Shown: piece after piece, positions 56,550 to 64,000 of the stretch
How the letters are laid out: each line of letters opens with the position of its first letter
Position numbering within the stretch: the first letter of the stretch is position 1
Origin: JAVVHH01 sp964235765
GTDB taxonomy: Bacteria > Pseudomonadota > Alphaproteobacteria > Acetobacterales > Acetobacteraceae
DNA: 64,000 nt
Reading direction: 5' to 3'
Assembly (NCBI GenBank): GCA_964235765.1
Contig: CAXSDH010000001.1
Coordinates: 136,696 to 200,695 of the forward strand
Notes under the pieces: model-generated
What the model saw: only the letters and a program-made list of their open reading frames with translations
Told to the model about the DNA's origin: nothing
The model's database searches: none
Position numbers and translations under genes: made by a program

Positions 56550-57217
56550 CGGAGCAACCGCCGGGCCAGCGCGGCCTGACCGTAAAGCTGAAGACCGCGA
56601 AGGGCCGCACCACCGCCTCGCAGAAGTGGCTGCAACGGCAGTTGAACGACCCCTATGTGCGCGCCGCCAGGCAGCAGGGCTGGCGATCCCGCGCCGCCTT
56701 CAAGCTGATCGAACTCGATGACCGGTTCCACCTGTTGCGCCGCGGCAGCCGGGTGATCGACCTCGGCGCGGCGCCCGGCGGCTGGGCGCAGGTGGCGGTG
56801 CAGCGCGGCGCGGCTCTGGTTGTCGGCGTGGACCTGCTCGAGATGGACCCGGTGCCGGGCGCCACCATCCTGATGGGTGACTTCATGGACGACGCCATGC
56901 CCGGTCAGTTGCAGGCGCTGATGGGCGGCAAGGCGGACCTCGTGCTGTCCGACATGGCGCCCAACACCACCGGGCACAACGCCACCGACCACATGCGCAT
57001 CATGGCGCTGGCCGACCTGGCGCTGCATTTCGCGCTCGACATGCTGGAGCCGGGCGGGGCTTTTGTCGCCAAGGTGTTCCAGGGCGGTTCGGAACGAGCC
57101 ATGCTGGAGCGGTTGAAGCGGCATTTCTCCAGCGTGCGGCACGCCAAGCCGCCGGCCAGCCGCAAGGAAAGCAGCGAGCTTTACGTGGTCGCCACCGGGT
57201 TCCGGCATGGCAAGTAG
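56546..57217 (+). CDS. rlmE: 23S rRNA (uridine2552-2'-O)-methyltransferase
   Basis: A 223-residue RrmJ/FtsJ enzyme. The catalytic tetrad is in view: Lys53 ('RAAFKLIELDDRF'), the Asp of 'LSDMAPNTTGH', Lys in 'AKVFQGGSE' and a C-terminal Glu in 'SRKESSELYVVATG'. Motif I is 'DLGAAPGGW'. It methylates U2552 of the peptidyl-transferase A-loop late in 50S assembly. The GTG start overlaps the ppx stop (GTGA). Confidence 0.93.
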   Translation: MTEQPPGQRGLTVKLKTAKGRTTASQKWLQRQLNDPYVRAARQQGWRSRAAFKLIELDDRFHLLRRGSRVIDLGAAPGGWAQVAVQRGAALVVGVDLLEMDPVPGATILMGDFMDDAMPGQLQALMGGKADLVLSDMAPNTTGHNATDHMRIMALADLALHFALDMLEPGGAFVAKVFQGGSERAMLERLKRHFSSVRHAKPPASRKESSELYVVATGFRHGK

Positions 57218-57274
57218 TCCGGTCCCGGTCCCTGTCCCGGGCATGCGCTGCGCTTGCGCCATTCGCCGCCTGGG

Positions 57275-57329
57275 CCTATGTGGAGCCGCCAAGGCAGGAA
57301 AGGGATTCCCCCGCCATGGCACCGGATAC
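57275..57329 (+). repeat. 55-bp direct repeat, copy 1 (left flank of the assembly gap)
   Basis: This 55-bp block is identical to 57430-57484 on the other side of the N run. It already contains the guaB ribosome site and start codon. The identical flanks are best explained as a contig overlap rather than a real duplication. Confidence 0.9.
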
Positions 57330-57429
57330 NNNNNNNNNNNNNNNNNNNNNNNNNNNNNNNNNNNNNNNNNNNNNNNNNNNNNNNNNNNNNNNNNNNNNNN
57401 NNNNNNNNNNNNNNNNNNNNNNNNNNNNN
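57330..57429. other. assembly gap of 100 N
   Basis: Exactly 100 unknown bases between rlmE and guaB, a common scaffold filler length. The flanks end and begin with the same 55 bp, so the real gap may be zero. Confidence 0.95.
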
Positions 57430-57484
57430 CCTATGTGGAGCCGCCAAGGCAGGAAAGGGATTCCCCCGCCATGGCACCGGATAC
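57430..57484 (+). repeat. 55-bp direct repeat, copy 2 (right flank of the assembly gap)
   Basis: Identical to 57275-57329. It carries the AGGAAAGGGA ribosome site and the first codons of guaB and reads on into the intact gene. Confidence 0.9.
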
Positions 57485-58985
57485 GAACAGCGTTGAACTG
57501 CGCGCGGCGGCAGACGTCGCGGCGCGCATCGAGGAGGCGCTTGCCTTCGACGACGTGCTGGTCGTGCCGGCTTACTCGCAGGTCCTGCCGAGCAACGTCA
57601 GCACCACCACGCGGCTGACGCGCAGCATCAGCCTCAATATCCCGCTCGTCTCGTCGGCCATGGACACCGTGACCGAAGCCGCCATGGCCATCGCCATGGC
57701 CCAGTTGGGCGGCATCGGCGTGATCCACAAGAACCTCGACTTGGCTGAACAGGCGGCCCAGGTGCGCCGGGTCAAGAAGTTCGAATCGGGCATGGTGGTC
57801 AATCCGCTCACCATCTATCCCGACCAGACCTTGGCCGAGGCGCGCGCCGTGATGGCGATGCACCACATCAGCGGGTTCCCCGTGGTGGAGCGCGACACCG
57901 GCCGGCTGGTCGGCATCCTCACCAACCGCGACGTGCGGTTCGCCACCGACCCCAATACCCGCGTGTACGAGCTGATGACGCGGGACCAGCTGATTACCGT
58001 GCCCGCCGAAGTGGACCGTGACGAGGCGCGCCAGTTGCTGCACCGCCACCGGATCGAGAAGTTGCTGGTAGTGGACGAGAGCTACCGGTGCGTGGGCCTG
58101 ATCACCGTCAAGGACATGGACAAGGCCCAAGCCCATCCGATCGCCAACAAGGACGAGCTGGGCCGCCTGCGCGTGGCCGCGGCCACCGGCGTGGGCGATG
58201 ACGGATACGCCCGCGCCGAGGCGCTGGTGGCGGCCGAGGCGGACGTGATCGTCATCGACACCGCGCACGGCCACTCGCAGGGCGTGCTGGGCGCGGTGGA
58301 ACGCATCAAGCGGCTGTCGAACGCGGTGCAGATCATCGCCGGCAACGTCGCCACCGCCGAGGGCGCCCGCGCCCTGGTGGGGGCCGGGGCGGATGCGGTG
58401 AAGGTGGGCATCGGCCCAGGCAGCATCTGCACCACCCGCGTGGTGGCCGGCGTGGGCGTGCCGCAGTTCACCGCCGTGCTGGAGACCGCCGCCGCCTGCC
58501 GCGAACTGGGCGTGCCGGCGATTGCCGATGGCGGCATCCGCACCTCGGGCGACATCGTGAAGGCGATCGGCGCCGGGGCGGATTGCGTGATGGTGGGCAG
58601 CCTGCTGGCCGGCACGGACGAGGCGCCGGGCGAGGTGTTCCTCTACCAAGGCCGCTCCTACAAGAGCTATCGGGGCATGGGCAGCATCGGCGCCATGGCG
58701 CGCGGCTCTGCGGACCGGTACTTTCAGCAGGAAATCAAGGACACGCTCAAGCTGGTGCCCGAGGGCATCGAGGGCAGGGTCGGCTACAAGGGCCCCGTTT
58801 CAGGCGTGGTGCACCAGATGGTCGGCGGGCTGCGCGCCGGCATGGGCTACACCGGCAGCGCCGACATAGACGACCTGCAACGCAACACCCGGTTCCGCCG
58901 CATCACCGGCGCCGGGCTGCGCGAGAGCCATGTGCACGACGTGGCGATCACCCGCGAGGCGCCCAACTACCGGCAAGAGGGATGA
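57471..58985 (+). CDS. guaB: inosine-5'-monophosphate dehydrogenase
   Basis: A 504-residue enzyme. It has the IMPDH barrel ('FDDVLVVPAYSQVLPS', 'PLVSSAMDTVTE', 'IADGGIRTSGDIVKAIGAGA'), two CBS domains (about 108-220) and the catalytic Cys320 in 'GPGSICTTRV'. The mobile-flap tail is 'KGPVSGVVHQMVGGLRAGMGY'. It oxidises IMP to XMP with NAD+, the first committed step to GMP. The start at 57471 has a strong AGGAAAGGGA site. Its last codon overlaps the HAD gene (ATGA), and guaA, the next GMP step, lies three genes on. Confidence 0.95.
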   Translation: MAPDTNSVELRAAADVAARIEEALAFDDVLVVPAYSQVLPSNVSTTTRLTRSISLNIPLVSSAMDTVTEAAMAIAMAQLGGIGVIHKNLDLAEQAAQVRRVKKFESGMVVNPLTIYPDQTLAEARAVMAMHHISGFPVVERDTGRLVGILTNRDVRFATDPNTRVYELMTRDQLITVPAEVDRDEARQLLHRHRIEKLLVVDESYRCVGLITVKDMDKAQAHPIANKDELGRLRVAAATGVGDDGYARAEALVAAEADVIVIDTAHGHSQGVLGAVERIKRLSNAVQIIAGNVATAEGARALVGAGADAVKVGIGPGSICTTRVVAGVGVPQFTAVLETAAACRELGVPAIADGGIRTSGDIVKAIGAGADCVMVGSLLAGTDEAPGEVFLYQGRSYKSYRGMGSIGAMARGSADRYFQQEIKDTLKLVPEGIEGRVGYKGPVSGVVHQMVGGLRAGMGYTGSADIDDLQRNTRFRRITGAGLRESHVHDVAITREAPNYRQEG

Positions 58986-59650
58986 TTAGGGCTGCCGTCT
59001 TCGACGCTTACGGCACCCTGCTCGACGTGCACGGGGCCATGCAGCGCCACGCCGACCGCCTGCCGCCGGATTGGGAGCGGATCAGCGCGGAGTGGCGTGC
59101 CAAGCAATTGGAATACACCTGGGTGCGAAGCCTGACCGGCGCCTCGCACCACCTGGACTTCTGGCAGGTGACCCAGCACGCGCTCGATTTCGTCGCCGCC
59201 CGGCATGGCATGACCGACCCGGCCCTGTCGGCCCTGCTGCTGGCCGCCTATCGCCAACTGCCTGCCTACCCGGATGCCGCGTCCACTCTTGCAGCCTTGC
59301 GCTCCCGCGGCATCCGTACCGCCATCCTCTCCAATGGCGAGCCCGGCATGCTGGGCGAGGCGGTCGAGGCGGCCGGGCTCGCAGGCCTGCTGGATGCAGT
59401 CATCAGCGTCGAGGATGCCGGCGTTTTCAAGCCGGACCCGCGCGTCTATGCCCTCGCCGCAGACCGCCTGGGCGTGCCGACGGCGGACATGGCGTTCGTG
59501 TCCAGCAATGCGTGGGACGCCCAGGCGGCGGGAGCTGCGGGTTTCCAGGTGTTCTGGTGCAACCGCGGCGGCCAGCCGGCCGAGTATGGCCTGAACGCGA
59601 CCGCGACCATCGTGGGCAACCTCGCCGAGCTGGCGCCGGCCCTTGCCTGA
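58982..59650 (+). CDS. haloacid dehalogenase type II (HAD superfamily)
   Basis: A 222-residue L-2-haloacid-dehalogenase-like protein. The nucleophile motif is 'FDAYGTLLD' (Asp8, with Tyr10 in the dehalogenase form), followed by 'AILSNGEP' (motif II), 'KPDPRVYALAADRLG' (motif III Lys) and 'FVSSNAWDAQAA' (motif IV). The 'FDAYGTL' and 'SSNAWD' variants are typical of type II dehalogenases, although many relatives act as phosphatases. Coupled to guaB by ATGA. Confidence 0.88.
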   Translation: MIRAAVFDAYGTLLDVHGAMQRHADRLPPDWERISAEWRAKQLEYTWVRSLTGASHHLDFWQVTQHALDFVAARHGMTDPALSALLLAAYRQLPAYPDAASTLAALRSRGIRTAILSNGEPGMLGEAVEAAGLAGLLDAVISVEDAGVFKPDPRVYALAADRLGVPTADMAFVSSNAWDAQAAGAAGFQVFWCNRGGQPAEYGLNATATIVGNLAELAPALA

Positions 59651-59665
59651 GCGGCCCCCCGTCGC

Positions 59666-60961
59666 GTGACGCCCTCCGCCCGCCTCGCCGCCGCTATCGA
59701 GTTGCTCACGGAGATCGAGGCCAAGCCTCGCCGCCCCGCCGACGCCGTCGCCAACGACTTCTTCCGCGCGCGCCGCTTCATCGGCTCCGGCGACCGGCGG
59801 GCGGTATCGGACCGTGCCTGGCGCGTCCTGCGCACCCGGCGCCGCCTCGGCTGGTGGATCGCCCGGACCCAGGCCGCGCCGACACCCCGCCTCCTGGTGG
59901 CCGCGTCGCTGCTGCTTGAAGGCTGGACCGTCCCGGGCGTCCGGCAGTCGTTCTCCGGCGGCCAGTACGGCCCGGCGCCCCTGCTGCAGCCGGAGGCGGA
60001 GGCCGTGGCGGCGCTCGAGGGCCATACGCTGGAGCACCCCGCCATGCCGGACGCCGTGCGGCTCGAGGTGCCGGATTGGGTGCTGCCGCATCTGCAAGCC
60101 CGCTTCGGCCCCGCGCTGGAGGCGGAGATGCTCGCCGCCCTCGACCCGGCGCCGCTCGACCTGCGCGTCAACCTGCTCAAATCCACCCGCGACGGCGCGC
60201 AGGCCGCCCTGGCCAGCGAGGGCCTTGAGACCGCGCCCACGCCGCTCTCGCCCTGGGGCCTGCGTATCGATGGCCGCCGGGCCGTGACCTCCGGGCCGGC
60301 GTTCCAATCGGGGCTGGTCGAAATTCAGGACGAAGGGAGCCAACTCGTGGCCGCGCTGGTGGGCGTTGGGCCGGATATGCGGGTGGTGGATTGGTGCGCC
60401 GGCGCCGGCGGTAAGACGCTCGCGTTGGCGATGCTGATGGGCAACCAGGGCCACCTTGTCGCGTGCGACGTGTCGGCCCCGCGGCTGGACGGCGCAGTGC
60501 GCCGCCTGCGGCGAGCCGGGGTGCACAATGCGGAGCGGCATCTGGTCGAGCCCGGCGATAAATGGGCCAAGCGCCGCGCCGGGTCGTTCGATCGCGTGCT
60601 GGTCGATGCGCCGTGCACCGGCACCGGCACCTGGCGCCGCAACCCGGATGCCCGCCTGCGCCTTCGCGAGCTGGACCTCGAGGAGCTGCAACCCAAGCAG
60701 GCCGGCATCCTGGACGCCGCCGCCCGCCTGGTGCGGCCTGGGGGCCGGCTGATCTACGCCACCTGCTCGCTGCTGGCGCAAGAGAACGAGGCGCAGGTGG
60801 AGGCCTTTCTGGCCCGCACGCCCGGCTTCGCCGTTCTGCCGCTCGGCCAGGCCTGGGCCCTGCCGGCGCCCGTGCCCAGCCCCGGGCCGTACATGCAGCT
60901 GACCCCGCTGCAGCATGGCACGGACGGCTTCTTCGGCGCCGTGCTGGAGCGCGCGGCATGA
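59666..60961 (+). CDS. RsmB/NOP-family RNA (cytosine-5) methyltransferase
   Basis: A 431-residue protein. An N-terminal NusB-like part (about 1-130) is followed by the m5C methyltransferase domain: SAM motif 'VVDWCAGAGGKTLALAM', catalytic cysteines in 'DAPCTGTGTWRRNPD' and 'YATCSLL', and 'NEAQVEAFL'. It most resembles RsmB, which makes m5C967 of 16S rRNA. The GTG start is at 59666; a 4-bp ATGA overlap joins it to the GNAT gene. Confidence 0.88.
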   Translation: MTPSARLAAAIELLTEIEAKPRRPADAVANDFFRARRFIGSGDRRAVSDRAWRVLRTRRRLGWWIARTQAAPTPRLLVAASLLLEGWTVPGVRQSFSGGQYGPAPLLQPEAEAVAALEGHTLEHPAMPDAVRLEVPDWVLPHLQARFGPALEAEMLAALDPAPLDLRVNLLKSTRDGAQAALASEGLETAPTPLSPWGLRIDGRRAVTSGPAFQSGLVEIQDEGSQLVAALVGVGPDMRVVDWCAGAGGKTLALAMLMGNQGHLVACDVSAPRLDGAVRRLRRAGVHNAERHLVEPGDKWAKRRAGSFDRVLVDAPCTGTGTWRRNPDARLRLRELDLEELQPKQAGILDAAARLVRPGGRLIYATCSLLAQENEAQVEAFLARTPGFAVLPLGQAWALPAPVPSPGPYMQLTPLQHGTDGFFGAVLERAA

Positions 60962-61479
60962 TCGAGCTGCGCCGCGCCGAACCCGACGACGCCGTCGGCA
61001 TGGCCGCGGTGCACGTCGGCGCGTGGCGCAGCGCCTATGCCGGCATCCTGCCCGACGACTACCTGGCCCGGCTGTCCCTGCCGCGTCAGGCGCATGGCTA
61101 CCTGGAGGGCATCACCGGCGGGCGCGCGGCTTACGTGGCCGTGGCGGAGCACCAGGTGATCGGCTTCGTCACCGCCGACCGCTCCGGCGCCGGGCTGGCG
61201 GACGGCGAAATCCATACCTTGTATGTCCACGACGACTGGCGGGAGCAGGGCGTCGGCCGGAGGCTGGTGCAGCGGGCGGCGGCCCGCCTGGCGCGGGCCG
61301 GCTGCCGCAGCGTGTTCGTCTGGGTGCTGCGCGACAATCCGAGCCGCTGGTTCTACCAGCGTCTGGGCGGCCGCAAGGCGGCAGAGTCGACCGTGCCGGT
61401 CGCCGGCAAGACGTTCGCCCAAACCGCCTACGTCTGGAACCCGATCGAGCTGCTGCTGCCGGCCCCGGCGCAATCATGA
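60958..61479 (+). CDS. GNAT family N-acetyltransferase
   Basis: A 173-residue acetyltransferase ('IELRRAEPDDAVGMAAVHV', 'LYVHDDWREQGVGRRLVQRA' with the acetyl-CoA Q/R-x-x-G-x-G/A loop, 'VLRDNPSRWFYQRLGG'). Cytosolic. The acceptor is unknown. It is translated from the ATG that overlaps the RsmB-like stop and ends 10 bp before guaA. Confidence 0.87.
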   Translation: MIELRRAEPDDAVGMAAVHVGAWRSAYAGILPDDYLARLSLPRQAHGYLEGITGGRAAYVAVAEHQVIGFVTADRSGAGLADGEIHTLYVHDDWREQGVGRRLVQRAAARLARAGCRSVFVWVLRDNPSRWFYQRLGGRKAAESTVPVAGKTFAQTAYVWNPIELLLPAPAQS

Positions 61480-61489
61480 GGTGCTGCCC

Positions 61490-63058
61490 TTGTCCGAACC
61501 CATAGCCCCGTCCCATGACCGCGTGCTGATCCTCGACTTCGGCAGCCAGTTCACCCAGCTGATCGCCCGCCGCGTCCGCGAGTCCGGCATCTATTGCGAA
61601 ATCCTGCCCGCCACTGCCGCGCCCGAACGCCTGGTGGCCTTCGGCGCACGCGCCATCATCCTGTCCGGCGGCCCGGCGAGCGTGACGGAAGCCAGCGGCC
61701 CGCGTATCCCCGACATGGTGTTCGAAGCGGCCGTGCCCGTGCTGGGCATCTGCTACGGCCAGCAAGCCATGTGCGCGCAGCTCGGCGGCGAGGTGAGCCT
61801 CAGCGACCACCAGGAATACGGCCAAGCCTTCGCCGACGTGACCGACGATTGCGAGCTGTTCCATGGCGCCTGGTCGCCCGGCGCGCGCGAACAAGTCTGG
61901 ATGAACCATGGCGACCGCGTGACCCGGCTGCCGCCAGGCTTCCGCCCCGTCGCCAGCAGCGAAGGCGCACCGTTCGCCGCGATCGCCGACGATGTGCGCC
62001 GCTATTATGGCGTGCAGTTCCATCCGGAGGTGGTGCACACCCCGCACGGCCGGCAACTGCTGCACAACTTCACCCACCGCGTGGCCGGGCTGGCGGGCAA
62101 CTGGAGCATGGCCGGTTTCCGCGAGGCCGGGGTGGCGCGGGTTCGCACGCAAGTGGGGCAGGGGCGTGTGATCTGCGGCCTCTCCGGCGGCGTGGACAGC
62201 TCCGTGGCGGCTGCGATGATCCATGAAGCCGTGGGCGACCAGCTGACCTGCATCTTCGTCGATAGTGGCCTGCTGCGGCTTGGCGAGGCGGAGGAGGTGG
62301 TGCGCACTTGGCGCGACCGGTTCAACATCAAGCTGGTGCATCGGGACGCTGGTGCCCTGTTCCTGCGCGAGTTGGAGGGCGTCAGCGATCCCGAGACCAA
62401 GCGCAAGACCATCGGCCGCGTGTTCATCGAGGTGTTCGAGGAGGAGGCCGCCCGCATCGGCGGCGCCGACTTCCTGGCCCAGGGCACGCTGTATCCGGAT
62501 GTGATCGAGAGCATATCGGCCCATGGCGGCCCGAGCGCCACCATCAAGTCGCACCACAACGTGGGCGGCTTGCCGGACCGCATGCGCATGAAGCTGGTCG
62601 AGCCGCTGCGGGAGTTGTTCAAGGACGAGGTGCGCGTGCTGGGCCGCGAATTGGGGGTGCCAGAGGGCATCGTCGGCCGCCACCCTTTCCCCGGGCCGGG
62701 CCTGGCGATCCGCATACCCGGCGTGGTTACCGCCGAGCGGCTGGACATCCTGCGCCGGGCGGACGCCATCTTCTTGGAGGAAATCCGCACCGCCGGATTG
62801 TACGATGCGATCTGGCAGGCCTTCGCCGTGCTGTTGCCGGTCCGCACCGTCGGCGTCATGGGCGATGGCCGGACCTATGATAACGCCTGCGCATTGCGGG
62901 CGGTGACGAGCGTCGACGGGATGACGGCGGAGGTCTATCCGTTCGACATGGCGTTCCTGACCCGCACGGCGACCCGGATCGTCAACGAGGTGCGCGGCAT
63001 CAATCGCGTGACCTACGACATCACCAGCAAGCCCCCCGGCACCATCGAGTGGGAGTGA
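61490..63058 (+). CDS. guaA: GMP synthase (glutamine-hydrolysing)
   Basis: A 522-residue bifunctional enzyme. The class I glutamine amidotransferase has nucleophile Cys88 in 'LGICYGQQ' and 'VQFHPEV'. The ATP-pyrophosphatase has the P-loop 'GLSGGVDSS'. The C-terminal dimerisation part ends 'SKPPGTIEWE', as in nearly all GuaA proteins. It turns XMP into GMP. I use the TTG at 61490, because GAGGTG lies just upstream at good spacing; a GTG at 61481 is also in frame. It is the last gene of the long plus-strand run. Confidence 0.94.
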   Translation: MSEPIAPSHDRVLILDFGSQFTQLIARRVRESGIYCEILPATAAPERLVAFGARAIILSGGPASVTEASGPRIPDMVFEAAVPVLGICYGQQAMCAQLGGEVSLSDHQEYGQAFADVTDDCELFHGAWSPGAREQVWMNHGDRVTRLPPGFRPVASSEGAPFAAIADDVRRYYGVQFHPEVVHTPHGRQLLHNFTHRVAGLAGNWSMAGFREAGVARVRTQVGQGRVICGLSGGVDSSVAAAMIHEAVGDQLTCIFVDSGLLRLGEAEEVVRTWRDRFNIKLVHRDAGALFLRELEGVSDPETKRKTIGRVFIEVFEEEAARIGGADFLAQGTLYPDVIESISAHGGPSATIKSHHNVGGLPDRMRMKLVEPLRELFKDEVRVLGRELGVPEGIVGRHPFPGPGLAIRIPGVVTAERLDILRRADAIFLEEIRTAGLYDAIWQAFAVLLPVRTVGVMGDGRTYDNACALRAVTSVDGMTAEVYPFDMAFLTRTATRIVNEVRGINRVTYDITSKPPGTIEWE

Positions 63059-63351
63059 GTTGAGGTGGTACGCGGGCTATCGCCAGCGATATGGGATGTC
63101 AATCCGAGATAATGCCATGTTGCTCGCTTCACCTGGGTGAGTGACTGGGGAAGCCCCGGCCTGGACCACTTTCCACGTTCCGCGAGCGGGGGGGTGTTGC
63201 TGCCGTGATGAGCGCCCGTGTGGCGGTTCATTTGCCCCGTCCCGCAACACTGTCGACCCAAGAATGTGCCGCATGGTTCCTGTCCTATTGCTATTGAACG
63301 CCACGTTGCTCGCATGCGGGTGTGCCCGTCGTCGAGATCGGAACCGTTCGC
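63059..63351. other. intergenic region with two similar TGTC...GTTGCTCGC repeats
   Basis: No gene. Two same-orientation repeats, 63097-63127 and 63281-63313, share TGTC at the left and a 13-of-14 match at the right (GCCA[T/C]GTTGCTCGC). The spacing of about 184 bp and the TGTC starts recall multi-repeat transposon ends of the IS21 type, but this is a guess from memory. No transposase is present. Confidence 0.35.
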
Positions 63352-63858
63352 TCAGGGTGAGGGGCTGTCGTAGTCGGTCGGCGGGTCGATGGTCTGCCAG
63401 CGCAGGACGATCTCCTCGCATGCCAGATCAACCTCTCCCAGCAGCCGCTTGTGGCGGGCCGGGGCGGGGATGATAGCCTTGCCGAAGACGTCGAGCAGGA
63501 AGCACAGCGCGGGATCCGGCTTGCCCAACTCCGGCAGGAACTCCTGGCAGAACAGGTAGGTCAGTAGCGCGGCCGTGACACCACGCTCTTTCCAGACTTT
63601 GGCCGACGCCTCCGGCCTACCCAGGTAGAGCATCACGCCCCCGATGCGCTGGACGCCCTTCGAGGTCCGGTGGACGGTCGCGGCGAGGTTGACGCTGATC
63701 CCGACGCCCGAAATGTCCAGGAGGGGAGGGTTGGATGCCAGCGGCCGGAACGTGAACTGGCCAAGTCCCAGCGCGTTGCTGGACTGAGCGAGGTGGAATG
63801 CGTCGATCGCTTCGAGCGAGACCTTGCAGTCCTGCCGCACCCAGTCCGTCGCGCCCAC
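63352..63858 (-). CDS. hypothetical protein, 5' part uncertain (window edge, likely frameshift)
   Basis: At least 168 residues in one frame, with a protein-like composition ('VSLEAIDAFHLAQSSNALG', 'LDISGVGISVNLAATVHR', 'RIGGVMLYLGRPEAS', 'VDLACEEIVLRWQTI'). I do not recognise the family. The frame stays open upstream of the GTG at 63858. Beyond about 63910 the protein-like sequence moves to a neighbouring frame ('DKLFAWWSSIAKLLT'), which suggests a one-base frameshift, real or from sequencing. The gene probably continues past the right edge. Confidence 0.5.
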   Translation of the reverse strand: MGATDWVRQDCKVSLEAIDAFHLAQSSNALGLGQFTFRPLASNPPLLDISGVGISVNLAATVHRTSKGVQRIGGVMLYLGRPEASAKVWKERGVTAALLTYLFCQEFLPELGKPDPALCFLLDVFGKAIIPAPARHKRLLGEVDLACEEIVLRWQTIDPPTDYDSPSP

Positions 63859-64000
63859 GCCGCTTTCGCGGGACAGGCACCGCTCGGCGGCTTCCGCGAG
63901 TGTCTCGCCCGCCAGGGCGGGATGGGGTGAGGAGCTTGGCGATCGAGGACCACCAGGCGAACAGCTTGTCCCGCGATGGGCAGATCCGCCAAGCGCCGGC

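Noticed and set aside
57275..57484. A true tandem duplication around the guaB start
   Set aside because: The two copies meet exactly at the N run, as contig overlaps do. A duplicate guaB start with nothing else is less likely.

Overview
The window is a stretch of a GC-rich alphaproteobacterial chromosome, most likely from the Acetobacteraceae/Rhodospirillales. I infer this from the base composition, the many 4-bp ATGA/GTGA start-stop overlaps, and marker genes typical of alphaproteobacteria: an NDUFA12-type complex I subunit, a DUF2155 protein, SdhE next to mfd, a small DUF1127 protein and MlaA/C/D. No rRNA, CRISPR array, prophage or intact insertion sequence is visible. One 100-base run of N interrupts the sequence at 57330-57429.

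Layout. Positions 1-5361 hold the start of an aldose 1-epimerase gene (cut by the window edge), an MFS exporter, a tiny lipoprotein and a large PAS/GAF hybrid histidine kinase. Positions 5362-18018 are a metabolic island. A broken IS110-type transposase abuts a fused hydantoinase/oxoprolinase (HyuA+HyuB in one chain). That gene is translationally coupled to two ATPases and two permeases of a peptide-type ABC importer, with a family-5 binding protein at the operon head. Divergently lie a GMC flavin oxidoreductase and a second family-5 binding protein. Together they look like an uptake and degradation route for a cyclic amide, hydantoin or peptide-like compound. Positions 18035-24249 carry a PPK2 kinase, a SWIM/SNF2 helicase, a methyltransferase and a BPSL0067-type cysteine amidase-like protein.

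Positions 24269-26446 are a tightly packed minus-strand operon (NDUFA12, MlaD, a 70-aa protein, DUF2155, trehalose-phosphatase). Opposite it run a ribonucleotide-reductase-like TSCPD protein, a RidA protein and a FemAB-like acyltransferase (26510-29670). Positions 30668-33522 hold an unusual coupled pair: a DUF2075 (schlafen-type) helicase whose N-terminal nuclease-like motif appears degenerate, and an exported EEP-family nuclease. They are followed by an SDR, a DedA-like protein, aminopeptidase P, a DUF1127 protein, PrmA, UvrD, a BASS transporter, MetF, MlaA-MlaC, a GNAT and EttA.

Positions 46029-54856 contain a CAU tRNA (probably tRNA-Ile2), pyrophosphatase, recG, sdhE-mfd, a large periplasmic protein of unknown function and a DsbA-like oxidoreductase. 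After a nucleotidyltransferase pseudogene and tRNA-Gln comes a long plus-strand run (55458-63058): ppx, rlmE, guaB, a haloacid dehalogenase, an RsmB-type RNA methyltransferase, a GNAT and guaA. This run brings both GMP-branch enzymes together. The last kilobase holds possible IS-end repeats and a hypothetical gene whose 5' part runs off the window and seems frameshifted.
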